This document shows positions 25,083-33,303 of a stretch of DNA of 60,555 bases, in pieces. The notes beneath the pieces were generated by a model, which saw only the letters and a program-made list of their open reading frames with translations, was not told the DNA's origin and did not search any database. The stretch is taken from contig JBOFTV010000066.1 in NCBI GenBank assembly GCA_051652245.1, positions 1-60,555 of the forward strand. Reading direction: 5' to 3'. Within the stretch, counting starts at the first letter, position 1; each line of letters starts with the position of its first letter. A program made the position numbers and the translations under genes. The stretch comes from BHER01 sp051652245 (GTDB taxonomy: Bacteria; Bacillota_I; Bacilli_A; Culicoidibacterales; Culicoidibacteraceae).

Positions 25083-26567
25083 ATGAAACAAAAAAGAACT
25101 AAAAAAAGAACAGTTGCCTCATTTGGCAAGTATTTTAGTGCTCCATCTTTGAAAGATGCAAGAAAACGAAGAACCTCAGAAGAATCAATAGTAAGCCGTG
25201 ATGCTTTTGAAATTCCTGAGGATATGGTTGATGCGGGTATTGGCAAGAAATACTATATTCGAACATATGGTTGTCAAATGAATGAGCATGATACGGAAGT
25301 TATGGCTGGTATTTTTGAAGTACTTGGATATACTAAAACGGAACAAACAGTAGATGCTGATATTATTTTATTGAATACTTGCGCGGTGCGTGATACGGCG
25401 GAAAATAAAGTGTTTGGTGAATTAGGACATTTGAAATATTTAAAAGCGAGCAGACCCGAATTAATTCTAGGTGTTTGCGGTTGTATGTCACAAGAAGAAG
25501 AAGTTGTTGATACAATCCTACGCAAGCATCAGCATGTCGATATGATTTTTGGCACACATAACATTCATCGGCTGCCGACACTGATTCGAGAAGCTTACTT
25601 AAATAAAGAGATGGTTGTTGAAGTTTGGTCTCAAGAAGGCGAAATAATTGAAAATTTACCAAAAACAAGATTGGGTGACCTAAAAGCGTGGGTTAATATT
25701 GCCTATGGATGCGATAAGTTTTGCACATATTGTATTATTCCTTATACAAGGGGAAAAGAAAGAAGTAGAGCACCCGAAGATATTCTAGCAGAAATTAAAG
25801 AATTAGTTGAAAAGGGGTACCAAGAAATTACACTACTGGGCCAAAATGTTAATAGTTATGGTCGTGATATTAAGGCTTCAACTTATAATTTTGCCAATTT
25901 ACTAGAAGATGTGAGTAAATTAGCTGTTCCAAGAATTCGGTTTACGACTTCACATCCATGGGAATTCACGGAGGAAATGATCACAGCAATTGCTGAAAAT
26001 GATAATATTATGCCACACGTACATCTTCCCGTCCAGTCAGGGAGCAGTAAAATTTTACAAAAAATGGGAAGACAATATACACGTGAACAGTACTTAGCAT
26101 TATATCAGAAAATTAGAGAAAATGTTGCAAATGTGGCGATAACAACCGATATTATTGTTGGCTTTCCTAATGAAACACAGCAAGAGTTTGATGACACAGT
26201 TAGTCTTGTACAGGCATGTGAGTTTGATGGTGCCTATACTTTTATTTATTCACAGAGAGATGGGACACCAGCTGCTAAATTAAGTGATAACGTTAGTACA
26301 GCTGACAAAAAGCAAAGGTTACAGGAATTAAATAAAATTGTAAATGAGAGTGCCTTAAAACGTAATCAAGCATTCCTTGATCAAGTCGTAGAAGTCTTAG
26401 TTCACGGTGAAAGCAAGAAAAATCCTGATGTCCTTTCAGGGTATACAGGGCAAAATAAGCTGGTTAACTTTGTTGGCCCTAAATCACTAATTGGTAAAAT
26501 TATCAAAGTAAAAGTAAGTAATGTTAAAAATTGGACACTGGATGGAGAATATACTGATGGAAAATAA
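25083..26567 (+). CDS. miaB: tRNA-2-methylthio-N6-dimethylallyladenosine synthase
   Basis: MiaB is a radical SAM enzyme that adds a methylthio group to i6A37 of tRNA. The 494 residues have a basic N-terminal extension of about 55 residues and the UPF0004 domain with three cluster cysteines (TYGCQMN, LNTCAVR, VCGCMSQ). The radical SAM motif CDKFCTYCIIPYTRG and a C-terminal TRAM domain (GYTGQNKLVNF onward) follow. The ribosome binding site (GAGAGAAAAG) is modest. Its last 11 bases overlap ymcA. The miaB-ymcA order matches Bacillus. Confidence 0.95.
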   Translation: MKQKRTKKRTVASFGKYFSAPSLKDARKRRTSEESIVSRDAFEIPEDMVDAGIGKKYYIRTYGCQMNEHDTEVMAGIFEVLGYTKTEQTVDADIILLNTCAVRDTAENKVFGELGHLKYLKASRPELILGVCGCMSQEEEVVDTILRKHQHVDMIFGTHNIHRLPTLIREAYLNKEMVVEVWSQEGEIIENLPKTRLGDLKAWVNIAYGCDKFCTYCIIPYTRGKERSRAPEDILAEIKELVEKGYQEITLLGQNVNSYGRDIKASTYNFANLLEDVSKLAVPRIRFTTSHPWEFTEEMITAIAENDNIMPHVHLPVQSGSSKILQKMGRQYTREQYLALYQKIRENVANVAITTDIIVGFPNETQQEFDDTVSLVQACEFDGAYTFIYSQRDGTPAAKLSDNVSTADKKQRLQELNKIVNESALKRNQAFLDQVVEVLVHGESKKNPDVLSGYTGQNKLVNFVGPKSLIGKIIKVKVSNVKNWTLDGEYTDGK

Positions 26568-26910
26568 TCTAGAGGGATTAAAAGTAAAATTAGTTGAACA
26601 AATCATGGATATAGAGTCGATTAAAATCTACCTGCAAACAAAAGATTATTATGCTAGCAATAGAAGGATAACAGACTTAACACGAGCACAAAAAGCAACG
26701 CAAAAAGAGATTGTTAATGCACAGCACATTGAAAAAAAAGGGCAAGTAAAACTACTAGAAAAAAAACTAGCAGAAATAACAGCAGAGCTAGAAGAAATTC
26801 CATTATTTCAGCAGTTTAAAACCGCAAGTGAAGAAGCACAGATAACGTTAAGTGAAATCAGTGAATTAATCAATTATGAGCTATCTTTAGTTATATTAGA
26901 AGGGGAGTAA
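26557..26910 (+). CDS. ymcA: YlbF/YmcA family regulator (RicA-like)
   Basis: YmcA (RicA), with YlbF and YaaT, forms a complex that guides RNase Y cleavage and is needed for competence and biofilms in Bacillus. The 117 residues are almost all helical and charged, with the family pattern IKIYLQTKDYYASNRRITD and a C-terminal ELINYELSLVILEGE. ATG 26557 is chosen over earlier in-frame codons because GGAG (26544-26547) is well spaced and it matches family length. It overlaps miaB and is followed by comEB after 3 bases; rny itself lies in the same cluster. Confidence 0.85.
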   Translation: MENNLEGLKVKLVEQIMDIESIKIYLQTKDYYASNRRITDLTRAQKATQKEIVNAQHIEKKGQVKLLEKKLAEITAELEEIPLFQQFKTASEEAQITLSEISELINYELSLVILEGE

Positions 26911-26913
26911 AGG

Positions 26914-27405
26914 ATGAAAAAGCAAATAGAATGGAACGTATATTTTATGGGATTAGCATACTTATCTGGAATGAGGAGTAAGGACCCTTCAACGCAAGTG
27001 GGAGCATGTATTGTTAATGCTCATAATAGAATAGTTGGTATTGGATATAATGGATTCCCTAGAGGCTGTGAAGATGATGCCTTCCCCTGGGATAAAGAAG
27101 GTGATTTTTGTCAGACAAAATATGCGTATGTCGTCCATGCCGAATTAAATGCAATTTTAAATAGTCAGGGTAATTTACATGGTTGTGAAATTTACGTGAC
27201 CCATTTTCCTTGCAATGAATGTGCAAAAGCAATTGTCCAGTCAGGAATTACAAAAGTGATTTATGCAAGTGATAAGCATGCACACAAGGAAACCACTTTT
27301 GCCTCACAAAAGATGTTTGCGGCAGCAAATATCCCAACAATTAAGGTCGATGAACTGGAACTCGAGCTCAAAACACCCCTCAAAATACATACATCAACCA
27401 AATAA
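26914..27405 (+). CDS. comEB: dCMP deaminase, ComEB family
   Basis: The enzyme deaminates dCMP to dUMP for thymidylate synthesis; the Bacillus homologue lies in the comE competence operon. The 163 residues carry the zinc site HAELNAIL (His and catalytic Glu) and PCNECAK (two Cys), with the substrate sequence YNGFPRGCEDD. GGGGAG precedes the ATG. The gene is part of the tight miaB-ymcA-comEB-yqeG run. Confidence 0.93.
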   Translation: MKKQIEWNVYFMGLAYLSGMRSKDPSTQVGACIVNAHNRIVGIGYNGFPRGCEDDAFPWDKEGDFCQTKYAYVVHAELNAILNSQGNLHGCEIYVTHFPCNECAKAIVQSGITKVIYASDKHAHKETTFASQKMFAAANIPTIKVDELELELKTPLKIHTSTK

Positions 27406-27427
27406 AAACCTGAAAGAAGGGTAAAGG

Positions 27428-27952
27428 ATGAAAAAAAAGGGAATACAGCCACTCCGTATTTGTCAGACATATGAAGAAATCACCCTAACGTGGTTACAGC
27501 AAAATAGCAAAACAAATCTTTTTATTGATGTTGATAATACACTATTCATTCCTAAAAAATCACTAGCAGAGCAAGACACGGAACAAGTTGTGAAATTTAT
27601 TCAAGTATTACAAGTAAATGATATTGGTATAGTGGCAATTAGTAATAATTTTTCTGTAGATCGAAAAAAGTTTTTTGATGATTTACTGGTGCCGACCATT
27701 TTTTTTGCTAAGAAGCCTCTAAGTATTGGGTTTAAAAAGGCTTTGAGGTTACTTGATTTAGATAAGAACGATAAAGGGAAAATAATTCACGTTGGGGATC
27801 AGTTTTTGACTGATGGTGTAGGTGCCTTTTTGTTTGGAATTGATTATGTGCTAGTGCGACCAATTAGGACGGATAGTGACTTAATTTATGCCAAACCAAG
27901 TCGGATAATTGAGAAAATATTGGGAGTTTATAAGCTGGAGGGAAGAAAATGA
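27428..27952 (+). CDS. yqeG: HAD phosphatase, YqeG family
   Basis: This is a HAD-superfamily subclass IIIA phosphatase. The 174 residues show motif I FIDVDNTLF (nucleophile and acid Asp), motif II AISNN, a Lys in AKKP, and the acidic motif HVGDQFLTDGVG. In Bacillus yqeG sits before the GTPase gene yqeH; here it is followed by an Abi_2 gene overlapping by 4 bases. GAAGGG precedes the ATG. The natural substrate is not known. Confidence 0.88.
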   Translation: MKKKGIQPLRICQTYEEITLTWLQQNSKTNLFIDVDNTLFIPKKSLAEQDTEQVVKFIQVLQVNDIGIVAISNNFSVDRKKFFDDLLVPTIFFAKKPLSIGFKKALRLLDLDKNDKGKIIHVGDQFLTDGVGAFLFGIDYVLVRPIRTDSDLIYAKPSRIIEKILGVYKLEGRK

Positions 27953-28752
27953 GCGGTGAAAAATATGTCACAATTGAAAACAGATTAAAAATGCTGGCAC
28001 ATGCACATCTTAAATTAGATGATTTAGAGGAACATAGTGATAAATTGAGGACGATTGGCTACTATCGTGTTTCACAAATAATTAAGCGTATCCATCATGT
28101 TGAGCCTAAAAGAATTGTTACATTAGCACAAGTTATCGATATTTTTAATGGCGAACAGAAATTAAGAGGAATACTGAGTGAGTTAATTAGTTATTTTGAA
28201 ATAACAATGAGAAGTCATATTAGCGAGGCATACCTCCAATGGTTTGGTCGAAATGGCTATAAGGATGAGAAAAACTTTCCCAATAAGCAGCTATATCCAA
28301 TCTTAATGAGAAAAATTACAAAACAAGTTGATATGAAATCATTATATGAAGTTATTGACTATAAAAAATATACGGATATTGAGCAGCTGCCAATTTGGAT
28401 TGCAATTGAAATGTCAACGTTTCACATGCTAACATTATTTGTCGAAGTACTACCAGGGGATAAACAGGCATTTCTAGCAGAAAAATTCAACTTGGATAGA
28501 GAAACATTTATTTCATGGATAAATTATATTTTAGTTGTTAGAAATGCTTGTGCCCATCAAGGATTATTATTTAGTCGAAAATTTGAAAGAGATGTAATCC
28601 TAGCCCCAGGTACAAGCCCAGATGTATTTGCAGCTCTTAACATGCTCAAAGTATTACTTGGTGATACGCAGTTTTCAGAAGTAGAGCGAATTTTCAAACA
28701 GAGTGGAGACATAGCCGAATTGATGAATTTTATGAATTACTATCGAAGTTAA
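27949..28752 (+). CDS. Abi_2 family (AbiD/AbiF-like) protein
   Basis: The Abi_2 family includes lactococcal AbiD/AbiF proteins that cause abortive infection by phage. The 267 residues show the family's IGYYRVSQII, a helix with YFEITMRSHISEAY, LPIWIAIEMSTFHML and the C-terminal VRNACAHQGLLFSRKF. The last contains R-N-x-x-x-H, a HEPN-type RNase signature. ATG overlaps the yqeG stop (ATGA), so it is translated with housekeeping genes and has no promoter of its own. A phage defence role is inference; it might act in stress or RNA turnover. Confidence 0.83.
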   Translation: MSGEKYVTIENRLKMLAHAHLKLDDLEEHSDKLRTIGYYRVSQIIKRIHHVEPKRIVTLAQVIDIFNGEQKLRGILSELISYFEITMRSHISEAYLQWFGRNGYKDEKNFPNKQLYPILMRKITKQVDMKSLYEVIDYKKYTDIEQLPIWIAIEMSTFHMLTLFVEVLPGDKQAFLAEKFNLDRETFISWINYILVVRNACAHQGLLFSRKFERDVILAPGTSPDVFAALNMLKVLLGDTQFSEVERIFKQSGDIAELMNFMNYYRS

Positions 28753-28775
28753 ACTGCAAAACAGCAGTTTTTTTT
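28751..28775 (+). terminator. terminator of the recA-to-abi cluster
   Basis: AAACTGC (28751-28757) pairs with GCAGTTT (28764-28770) over a 6-base loop, then a T run to 28775. The stem starts within the stop codon of the Abi_2 gene. Confidence 0.88.
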
Positions 28776-28856
28776 GAAACATTTTTTCAATAAGTCACTA
28801 TTAATTCGGTTGAAAAACAGAATTGTTGAAAAAAAGTTTCAATTGATAAATATGGC

Positions 28857-28884
28857 TTGAAACATTTCGGGTAAAGTGTATAAT
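28857..28884 (+). promoter_or_regulatory. promoter of the wall-anchored glycosidase
   Basis: TTGAAA (28857-28862), 16 bases, then TATAAT (28879-28884). Transcription would start near 28891, inside the cre site. Confidence 0.7.
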
Positions 28885-28889
28885 GATGT

Positions 28890-28903
28890 TGTAACCGTTT
28901 ACA
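28890..28903 (+). promoter_or_regulatory. cre site (CcpA operator)
   Basis: TGTAACCGTTTACA matches every position of the cre consensus TGWAANCGNTNWCA and is a perfect palindrome. It covers the expected transcription start, the usual place for CcpA repression by blocking or roadblock. The glycosidase is therefore probably repressed when preferred sugars are present. Confidence 0.85.
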
Positions 28904-28941
28904 ATAACGTGGTTATAATAATTTTGAAGGAGAGTACGCCG

Positions 28942-31347
28942 ATGGGGAAAACAACTAAAATTTTATTGACACTACTTATTAGTCTTTCACTCGTTTTTAC
29001 GGTTAAAGCAACCGAAGAGCAAAACCCTTTGTATAAGTATGTTAAATTTGAGGATGGGTCATACGGATATGACGCACAGCAACCAATTAATTTTTACAGC
29101 CAATCCACAGAACAAATTCAGATACCAAAGGAATATAAGCAACCAAAAGAGCAATTTAAAGCAACATGGGTTGCAACAATTGCTAATTTAAACATGACAA
29201 CCCCAACATCAGAGGCTGATTTTAAAGCCCAGTACACAACACGACTAGACGAAATGAAAAAATGGAATATGAATGCGATGATTTTTCAAGTAAGACCGCT
29301 GCTTGATGCATTTTATCCGTCAGTTCACAATCCAACATCAGAATACTTAGGTGGAAAGCAAGGTGTAAATGTTGATTACGATGCTTTAGAGTGGATGGTT
29401 GACACAACGCATGCTCAAGGATTAGAATACCACGCGTGGTTTAATCCATATCGGGTAACAAACATTAAAATCACATCACCTGCGATGCTAACAAAATTAG
29501 GACTTACAGCAGAACAAGCAGCAAATATCTCAGTTGCAGATCATATAAGATTATTTAATGAGCATGGACTGCTAGCAGATTCAAATTTTGCCGTATTACA
29601 TCCAGAAAATGTTCTTAGTTTTGATGATAAATTATTTTTAAATCCCGGACTACCAGAGACAGTTACACATGTAAAGTCAACAATTGAAGAAGTTGTGACA
29701 AATTATGATGTTGATGGTATTCACTTTGATGATTATTTTTATCCGTATCGTATAGGAGATAAATATTTTGGTACTAAGGGTGAAGATCGCGCAGCATTTG
29801 TGAAGTATGGAATTGAAAATGGCTATGAGGACTCGGCGTTAGGGCTAGAATCATGGAGACGTGATAATGTAAATAAACTAGTTGAAGGTGTAAAAGAAGT
29901 CATCACGACACACAACACCAAAACGAAGAGTGCTGTTCAATATGGAATAAGTCCATTTGGCATTTGGGAACATGCGGCAAATGATCCACGCGGTTCAAAT
30001 ACACCGACAGGTTCATCGCAATCGTATTCACGCAGTATTTACGGAGATACGTACAAATGGGTAAAAGACGGAACACTTGACTATGTTACACCACAGATAT
30101 ATTGGAGTTTTGGTCAGGCTGCAGCACCATATGGTGAGTTGACAAAATGGTGGAATGATACAGTAGAAGGCACAAATGTACAATTATACATAGGACATGC
30201 TAATTATAAGTATATTGGCAATGGTGGCTGGGATTCTGAATGGATGAATCCAGATGAAATTAATAATCAGCTACACTTTAACCAAAAGTATAAAAATGTA
30301 AAAGGGAGTGTATTATTTAGTTATAATGATATTATACCTTCAGACTTAGCAAAAGTGCCAGCAGGAGATATTGGGAAACATACCGCTAAAAATCAATCAA
30401 TTGAAATTTTAAAAGGTGATACATTTAGCCAAAAATCACTTACGCCCGCAAAGCCATGGCTATCTCCAGCAGCAGTACTAGCACCTACAGATATAACAAT
30501 AAATGGTGATGCTGTAGCTTGGAAAGACGAAGCAAATGTTGCACCAAGATATTATGTATTATATGAGGGGAAAAATACAACAGATCCAGCAGAAATCATT
30601 AAAAGCTCAGAAAACATTAAACAAAAAATTGATGTGAAATCGAGTAGAACAAAACAATATAATATTTCAATTGCCAATTTTGATTCAGGAGCTACATATG
30701 TGTTGACAACATTAGATAAAGCCTATGTTGAATCAGCACCAGTTGTAGTAAAAAATGTTGAAGAGACAACAAAACAACCGGAAGAGACAACAAAACAACC
30801 GGAAGAAACAACAAAACAACCGGAAGAAACAACAAAACAACCGGAAGAAACAACAAAACAACCGGAGGAAACAACAAAACAACCGGAGGAAACAACAAAA
30901 CAACCGGAGGAAACAACAAAACAACCGGAGGAAACAACAAAACAACCAGAAGATCTCAAAATATCAGCATCAAAAGTTGATATTACATATGCTCCTGGAA
31001 CAGTTGTAACAGAAGAACAATTTTTGTCCGACATTGAAGTGAAAACACAGCTTCCATCAGACATAACATCTGATTTTAAGGAAGTGGTAAACTTCAATAA
31101 AGAAGGAAAATACAAAGTAACTGTTAAAGCAGCACCAGGAACACGACTATTATCAGTAACAACGCTAGCAGAGGTCAACACGCTAGAAATCAACGTTACC
31201 ATAGCAACACCAAACAGCACAGCTGTCATCCCAGGTGGAGAAGTTCTGCCAACAACCGGACAGCGCGGGAGTCAACTAATCATTGGTGGACTAGGGATAG
31301 TAATCGCAAGTATCATGTTAACTTTTAGAAAAAAAGAGAATAACTAA
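28942..31347 (+). CDS. LPXTG-anchored GHL10-type glycoside hydrolase
   Basis: This is a secreted, wall-bound member of the GHL10 (DUF187) family of TIM-barrel hydrolases, which act on cell-wall or carbohydrate substrates; the actual substrate is unknown. The 801 residues hold a signal peptide (1 to about 23), the GHL10 domain (about 70-430, with KATWVATI, MIFQVRPLLDAFYP, EYHAWFNPYR and VDGIHFDDYFYPY), and a small beta domain (about 510-600). Next come nine EETTKQP repeats (about 607-669), an Ig-like domain (about 673-760) and a sorting signal LPTTG (769-773) with membrane helix and RKK tail. ATG 28942 has GAAGGAGAG upstream; the earlier in-frame start lies in the promoter. A cre site controls it. 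Confidence 0.88.
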   Translation: MGKTTKILLTLLISLSLVFTVKATEEQNPLYKYVKFEDGSYGYDAQQPINFYSQSTEQIQIPKEYKQPKEQFKATWVATIANLNMTTPTSEADFKAQYTTRLDEMKKWNMNAMIFQVRPLLDAFYPSVHNPTSEYLGGKQGVNVDYDALEWMVDTTHAQGLEYHAWFNPYRVTNIKITSPAMLTKLGLTAEQAANISVADHIRLFNEHGLLADSNFAVLHPENVLSFDDKLFLNPGLPETVTHVKSTIEEVVTNYDVDGIHFDDYFYPYRIGDKYFGTKGEDRAAFVKYGIENGYEDSALGLESWRRDNVNKLVEGVKEVITTHNTKTKSAVQYGISPFGIWEHAANDPRGSNTPTGSSQSYSRSIYGDTYKWVKDGTLDYVTPQIYWSFGQAAAPYGELTKWWNDTVEGTNVQLYIGHANYKYIGNGGWDSEWMNPDEINNQLHFNQKYKNVKGSVLFSYNDIIPSDLAKVPAGDIGKHTAKNQSIEILKGDTFSQKSLTPAKPWLSPAAVLAPTDITINGDAVAWKDEANVAPRYYVLYEGKNTTDPAEIIKSSENIKQKIDVKSSRTKQYNISIANFDSGATYVLTTLDKAYVESAPVVVKNVEETTKQPEETTKQPEETTKQPEETTKQPEETTKQPEETTKQPEETTKQPEETTKQPEETTKQPEDLKISASKVDITYAPGTVVTEEQFLSDIEVKTQLPSDITSDFKEVVNFNKEGKYKVTVKAAPGTRLLSVTTLAEVNTLEINVTIATPNSTAVIPGGEVLPTTGQRGSQLIIGGLGIVIASIMLTFRKKENN
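30760..30948 (+). repeat. nine 21-bp tandem repeats in the glycosidase stalk
   Basis: Nine direct copies of a 21-base unit (GAAGARACAACAAAACAACCG type) encode EETTKQP. Copies 1-2 have GAAGAG, 3-5 GAAGAA, and 6-9 GAGGAA at the two Glu codons; the last copy ends CCA. Blocks of identical neighbours point to growth by slippage or unequal crossover. Copy number may vary between strains and alter how far the enzyme stands off the wall. Confidence 0.97.
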
Positions 31348-31350
31348 AAA

Positions 31351-31390
31351 AACACACACCTTCAGCTGTAAAGTTGAAGGTGTGTTTTCT
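31351..31390 (+). terminator. glycosidase terminator
   Basis: CACACCTTCA (31355-31364) pairs with TGAAGGTGTG (31375-31384) over a 10-base loop, followed by TTTTCTT. Confidence 0.85.
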
Positions 31391-31415
31391 TAAAAAAAAT
31401 GGAAGAAGAGGAATA

Positions 31416-31508
31416 ATGAGTAATTATAAATTAATTGCATTAGCCCTAGATGGTACACTTAATAATCATCAAAATGAGATTAGTCCACGAACGAGAAAAA
31501 CTTATTAA
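31416..31508 (+). pseudogene. 5' remnant of a Cof-type HAD phosphatase
   Basis: An ATG with a good site (GAAGAGGA) opens a 30-residue frame, MSNYKLIALALDGTLNN onward, ending HQNEISPRTRKTY and a stop. It matches the first 30 residues of Cof-like HAD phosphatases (usually LIALDLDGTLLN...ISPRT). The catalytic nucleophile Asp of D-x-D-G-T is Ala here, and the rest of the gene is gone. A terminator and tRNA-Arg follow directly. Translation of the stub is possible, but function is unlikely. Confidence 0.75.
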
Positions 31509-31513
31509 TATTC

Positions 31514-31548
31514 AAAAAAAGAGCAAGACTACTTTAATCTTGCTCTTA
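31514..31548 (-). terminator. tRNA-Arg terminator
   Basis: AAGAGCAAGA (31519-31528) pairs with TCTTGCTCTT (31539-31548); on the minus strand seven T follow the stem (31520 down to 31514). It lies just past the tRNA 3' end. Confidence 0.85.
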
Positions 31549-31561
31549 CTTAGTTTCTAAA

Positions 31562-31638
<77 letters not shown>

Positions 31639-31661
31639 ATATTTTTTTTCAGTACTACTAA

Positions 31662-31689
31662 ATTATACCAAAAAATGAAAAAAATACAA
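31662..31689 (-). promoter_or_regulatory. tRNA-Arg promoter
   Basis: On the minus strand TTGTAT (31689-31684), 16 bases, then TATAAT (31667-31662), about 24 bases before the tRNA 5' end. Confidence 0.6.
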
Positions 31690-31780
31690 GCGTAAAATGA
31701 AGGAATTTCTGAAAGAAGTGATTAAAATACGAGGGAAACAACTGTATCATTTTTATTCACTAATTAAAAAAGAGAAAATA

Positions 31781-31809
31781 TTGATTTAAATGCTAAGATT
31801 TGCTATAAT
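31781..31809 (+). promoter_or_regulatory. promoter of CorC/hemolysin-type gene
   Basis: TTGATT (31781-31786), 17 bases, then extended -10 TGCTATAAT ending at 31809. Confidence 0.65.
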
Positions 31810-31879
31810 TAACCTTAAATACTATTTAATACTACATTTAATTTATAAGAGTAGTAAAATAAAAAGGAGAAATAAATAA

Positions 31880-33265
31880 ATGGAAGCAGATCCCATGTCC
31901 GTACTTACGGGACTACAAGCTGTTGCTACAAGTGTTAACACTGGAACGGTAAACATTGGCATGCAATTAGTTATAATTGTGGTGCTAACAATTATAAATG
32001 CCCTGTTTTCAGGAGCCGAAATGGCAATTGTCTCGGTCAATAAAAATAAACTTAGGGTTTTAGTAGAAGAAGGAAACAAAAATGCTATTATATTAGAAAA
32101 ACTATTGAGTGAACCGACAAAATTATTATCAACAATTCAAGTAGGTATCACACTAGCAGGTTTTTTATCGAGTGCATCAGCAGCCACAGGACTTGCTGTT
32201 GTCTTAGATAAACTGCTGATTAGTTGGAATATACCGTACTCACAAAATATTTCGCTGATCACGATCACAATAATATTAGCTTATATTACACTTGTTTTTG
32301 GTGAACTATTTCCAAAAAGAGTTGCTTTGCGGCATTCAGATAAAATTGCATTAATGTCGGCTAATCCGGTGCTGATTATTTCAAAAATTGCTGCACCATT
32401 TGTTAAGGTGCTATCATTTTCAACAAATATCATGATTCGCCTTGTAGGAATGGATTCAGAAGATTTAGAAGAGCAAGTTTCAAAAGAAGAAATTAAAGCA
32501 TTAGTCGAAGTTGGTGAGGTAAATGGTGTCTTTAATGAATCGGAAAAATTGATGATCCATAGTATTATTTCTTTTGATGATAAATTAGCTAAAGAAGTAA
32601 TGACACCAAGAATCGAAGTGTTTACAATTAATGCCGATCAAAATGTCTTGGATTATATGGATGAAATGTTAGACGTAATGTATTCAAGAGTGCCAGTATA
32701 TGAAGGTGATATTGATAATATTATCGGTATTTTATATATGAAAGATTTCATTGCTGCTGCTTATAAGGTTGGCTTTGAACACGTCGATGTTCGAAAAATC
32801 ATGCATCAACCATATTTTGTCCCAGAACGCCAAAATATTGATGTACTATTTAAAGAGTTACAGGATTCAAAGAAGCATATTGCTATCCTTATTGATGAAT
32901 ATGGTGGCTTCTCGGGAATCGTTACAATTGAAGATTTAATTGAAGAAATTATGGGAGAAATTGAAGATGAATTTGATAACGATGAACCTGATATTTTCAA
33001 GGTAAGTGATAGTGAATATTTGATCAAAGGAATTTTACATATTGGTGATTTAAATGAAGAGCTTGGCTTGAATTTTGATGAAGAATCTGAGGAATATGAT
33101 ACAATTGGTGGTTTTTTAATTAATTTGATTAAGCATATTCCGGATGAAGATGAGGATGATATTTATTTTGAAAACTTTGTTTTTCATATTGAGGAAATAA
33201 AAGAAAAAAGAATTGAAAGAGTGCGGATGACAATTATTCCAAACAAACCAGAAAATAATAAGTAG
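31880..33265 (+). CDS. CNNM/CorC (hemolysin-type) CBS-domain membrane protein
   Basis: This family (older name hemolysin C/TlyC-like) contains membrane proteins linked to magnesium or cobalt export. The 461 residues show a CNNM membrane domain (about 20-200, several helices, with NALFSGAEMAIVSVNK), two CBS domains (about 220-340, with VMTPRIEVF and HIAILIDEYGGFSGIVTIEDLIEEIMGEI) and a C-terminal CorC/HlyC domain (about 365-450). GGAGA precedes the ATG. It has its own promoter and terminator. Transport direction and ion are inferred from the family. Confidence 0.9.
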   Translation: MEADPMSVLTGLQAVATSVNTGTVNIGMQLVIIVVLTIINALFSGAEMAIVSVNKNKLRVLVEEGNKNAIILEKLLSEPTKLLSTIQVGITLAGFLSSASAATGLAVVLDKLLISWNIPYSQNISLITITIILAYITLVFGELFPKRVALRHSDKIALMSANPVLIISKIAAPFVKVLSFSTNIMIRLVGMDSEDLEEQVSKEEIKALVEVGEVNGVFNESEKLMIHSIISFDDKLAKEVMTPRIEVFTINADQNVLDYMDEMLDVMYSRVPVYEGDIDNIIGILYMKDFIAAAYKVGFEHVDVRKIMHQPYFVPERQNIDVLFKELQDSKKHIAILIDEYGGFSGIVTIEDLIEEIMGEIEDEFDNDEPDIFKVSDSEYLIKGILHIGDLNEELGLNFDEESEEYDTIGGFLINLIKHIPDEDEDDIYFENFVFHIEEIKEKRIERVRMTIIPNKPENNK

Positions 33266-33273
33266 GCATATAA

Positions 33274-33303
33274 AAAAGACATCACATTATTGTGGTGTCT
33301 TTT
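33274..33303. terminator. terminator shared by the CNNM gene and coaBC
   Basis: AAAAGACATCACA pairs with TGTGGTGTCTTTT over a 4-base loop. It follows the CNNM gene on the plus strand, while its right arm lies in the end of coaBC, so it can serve both convergent genes. Confidence 0.8.

Noticed and set aside
30760..30948. Repeat array considered as CRISPR
   Set aside because: The copies are contiguous with no spacers, in frame inside a coding gene.
30692..31229. Long open frames opposite and across the repeat region, encoding Leu/Phe/Ser-rich repeats
   Set aside because: They are by-products of the 21-bp repeat, which stays open in several frames; none has a ribosome binding site or a recognisable domain.
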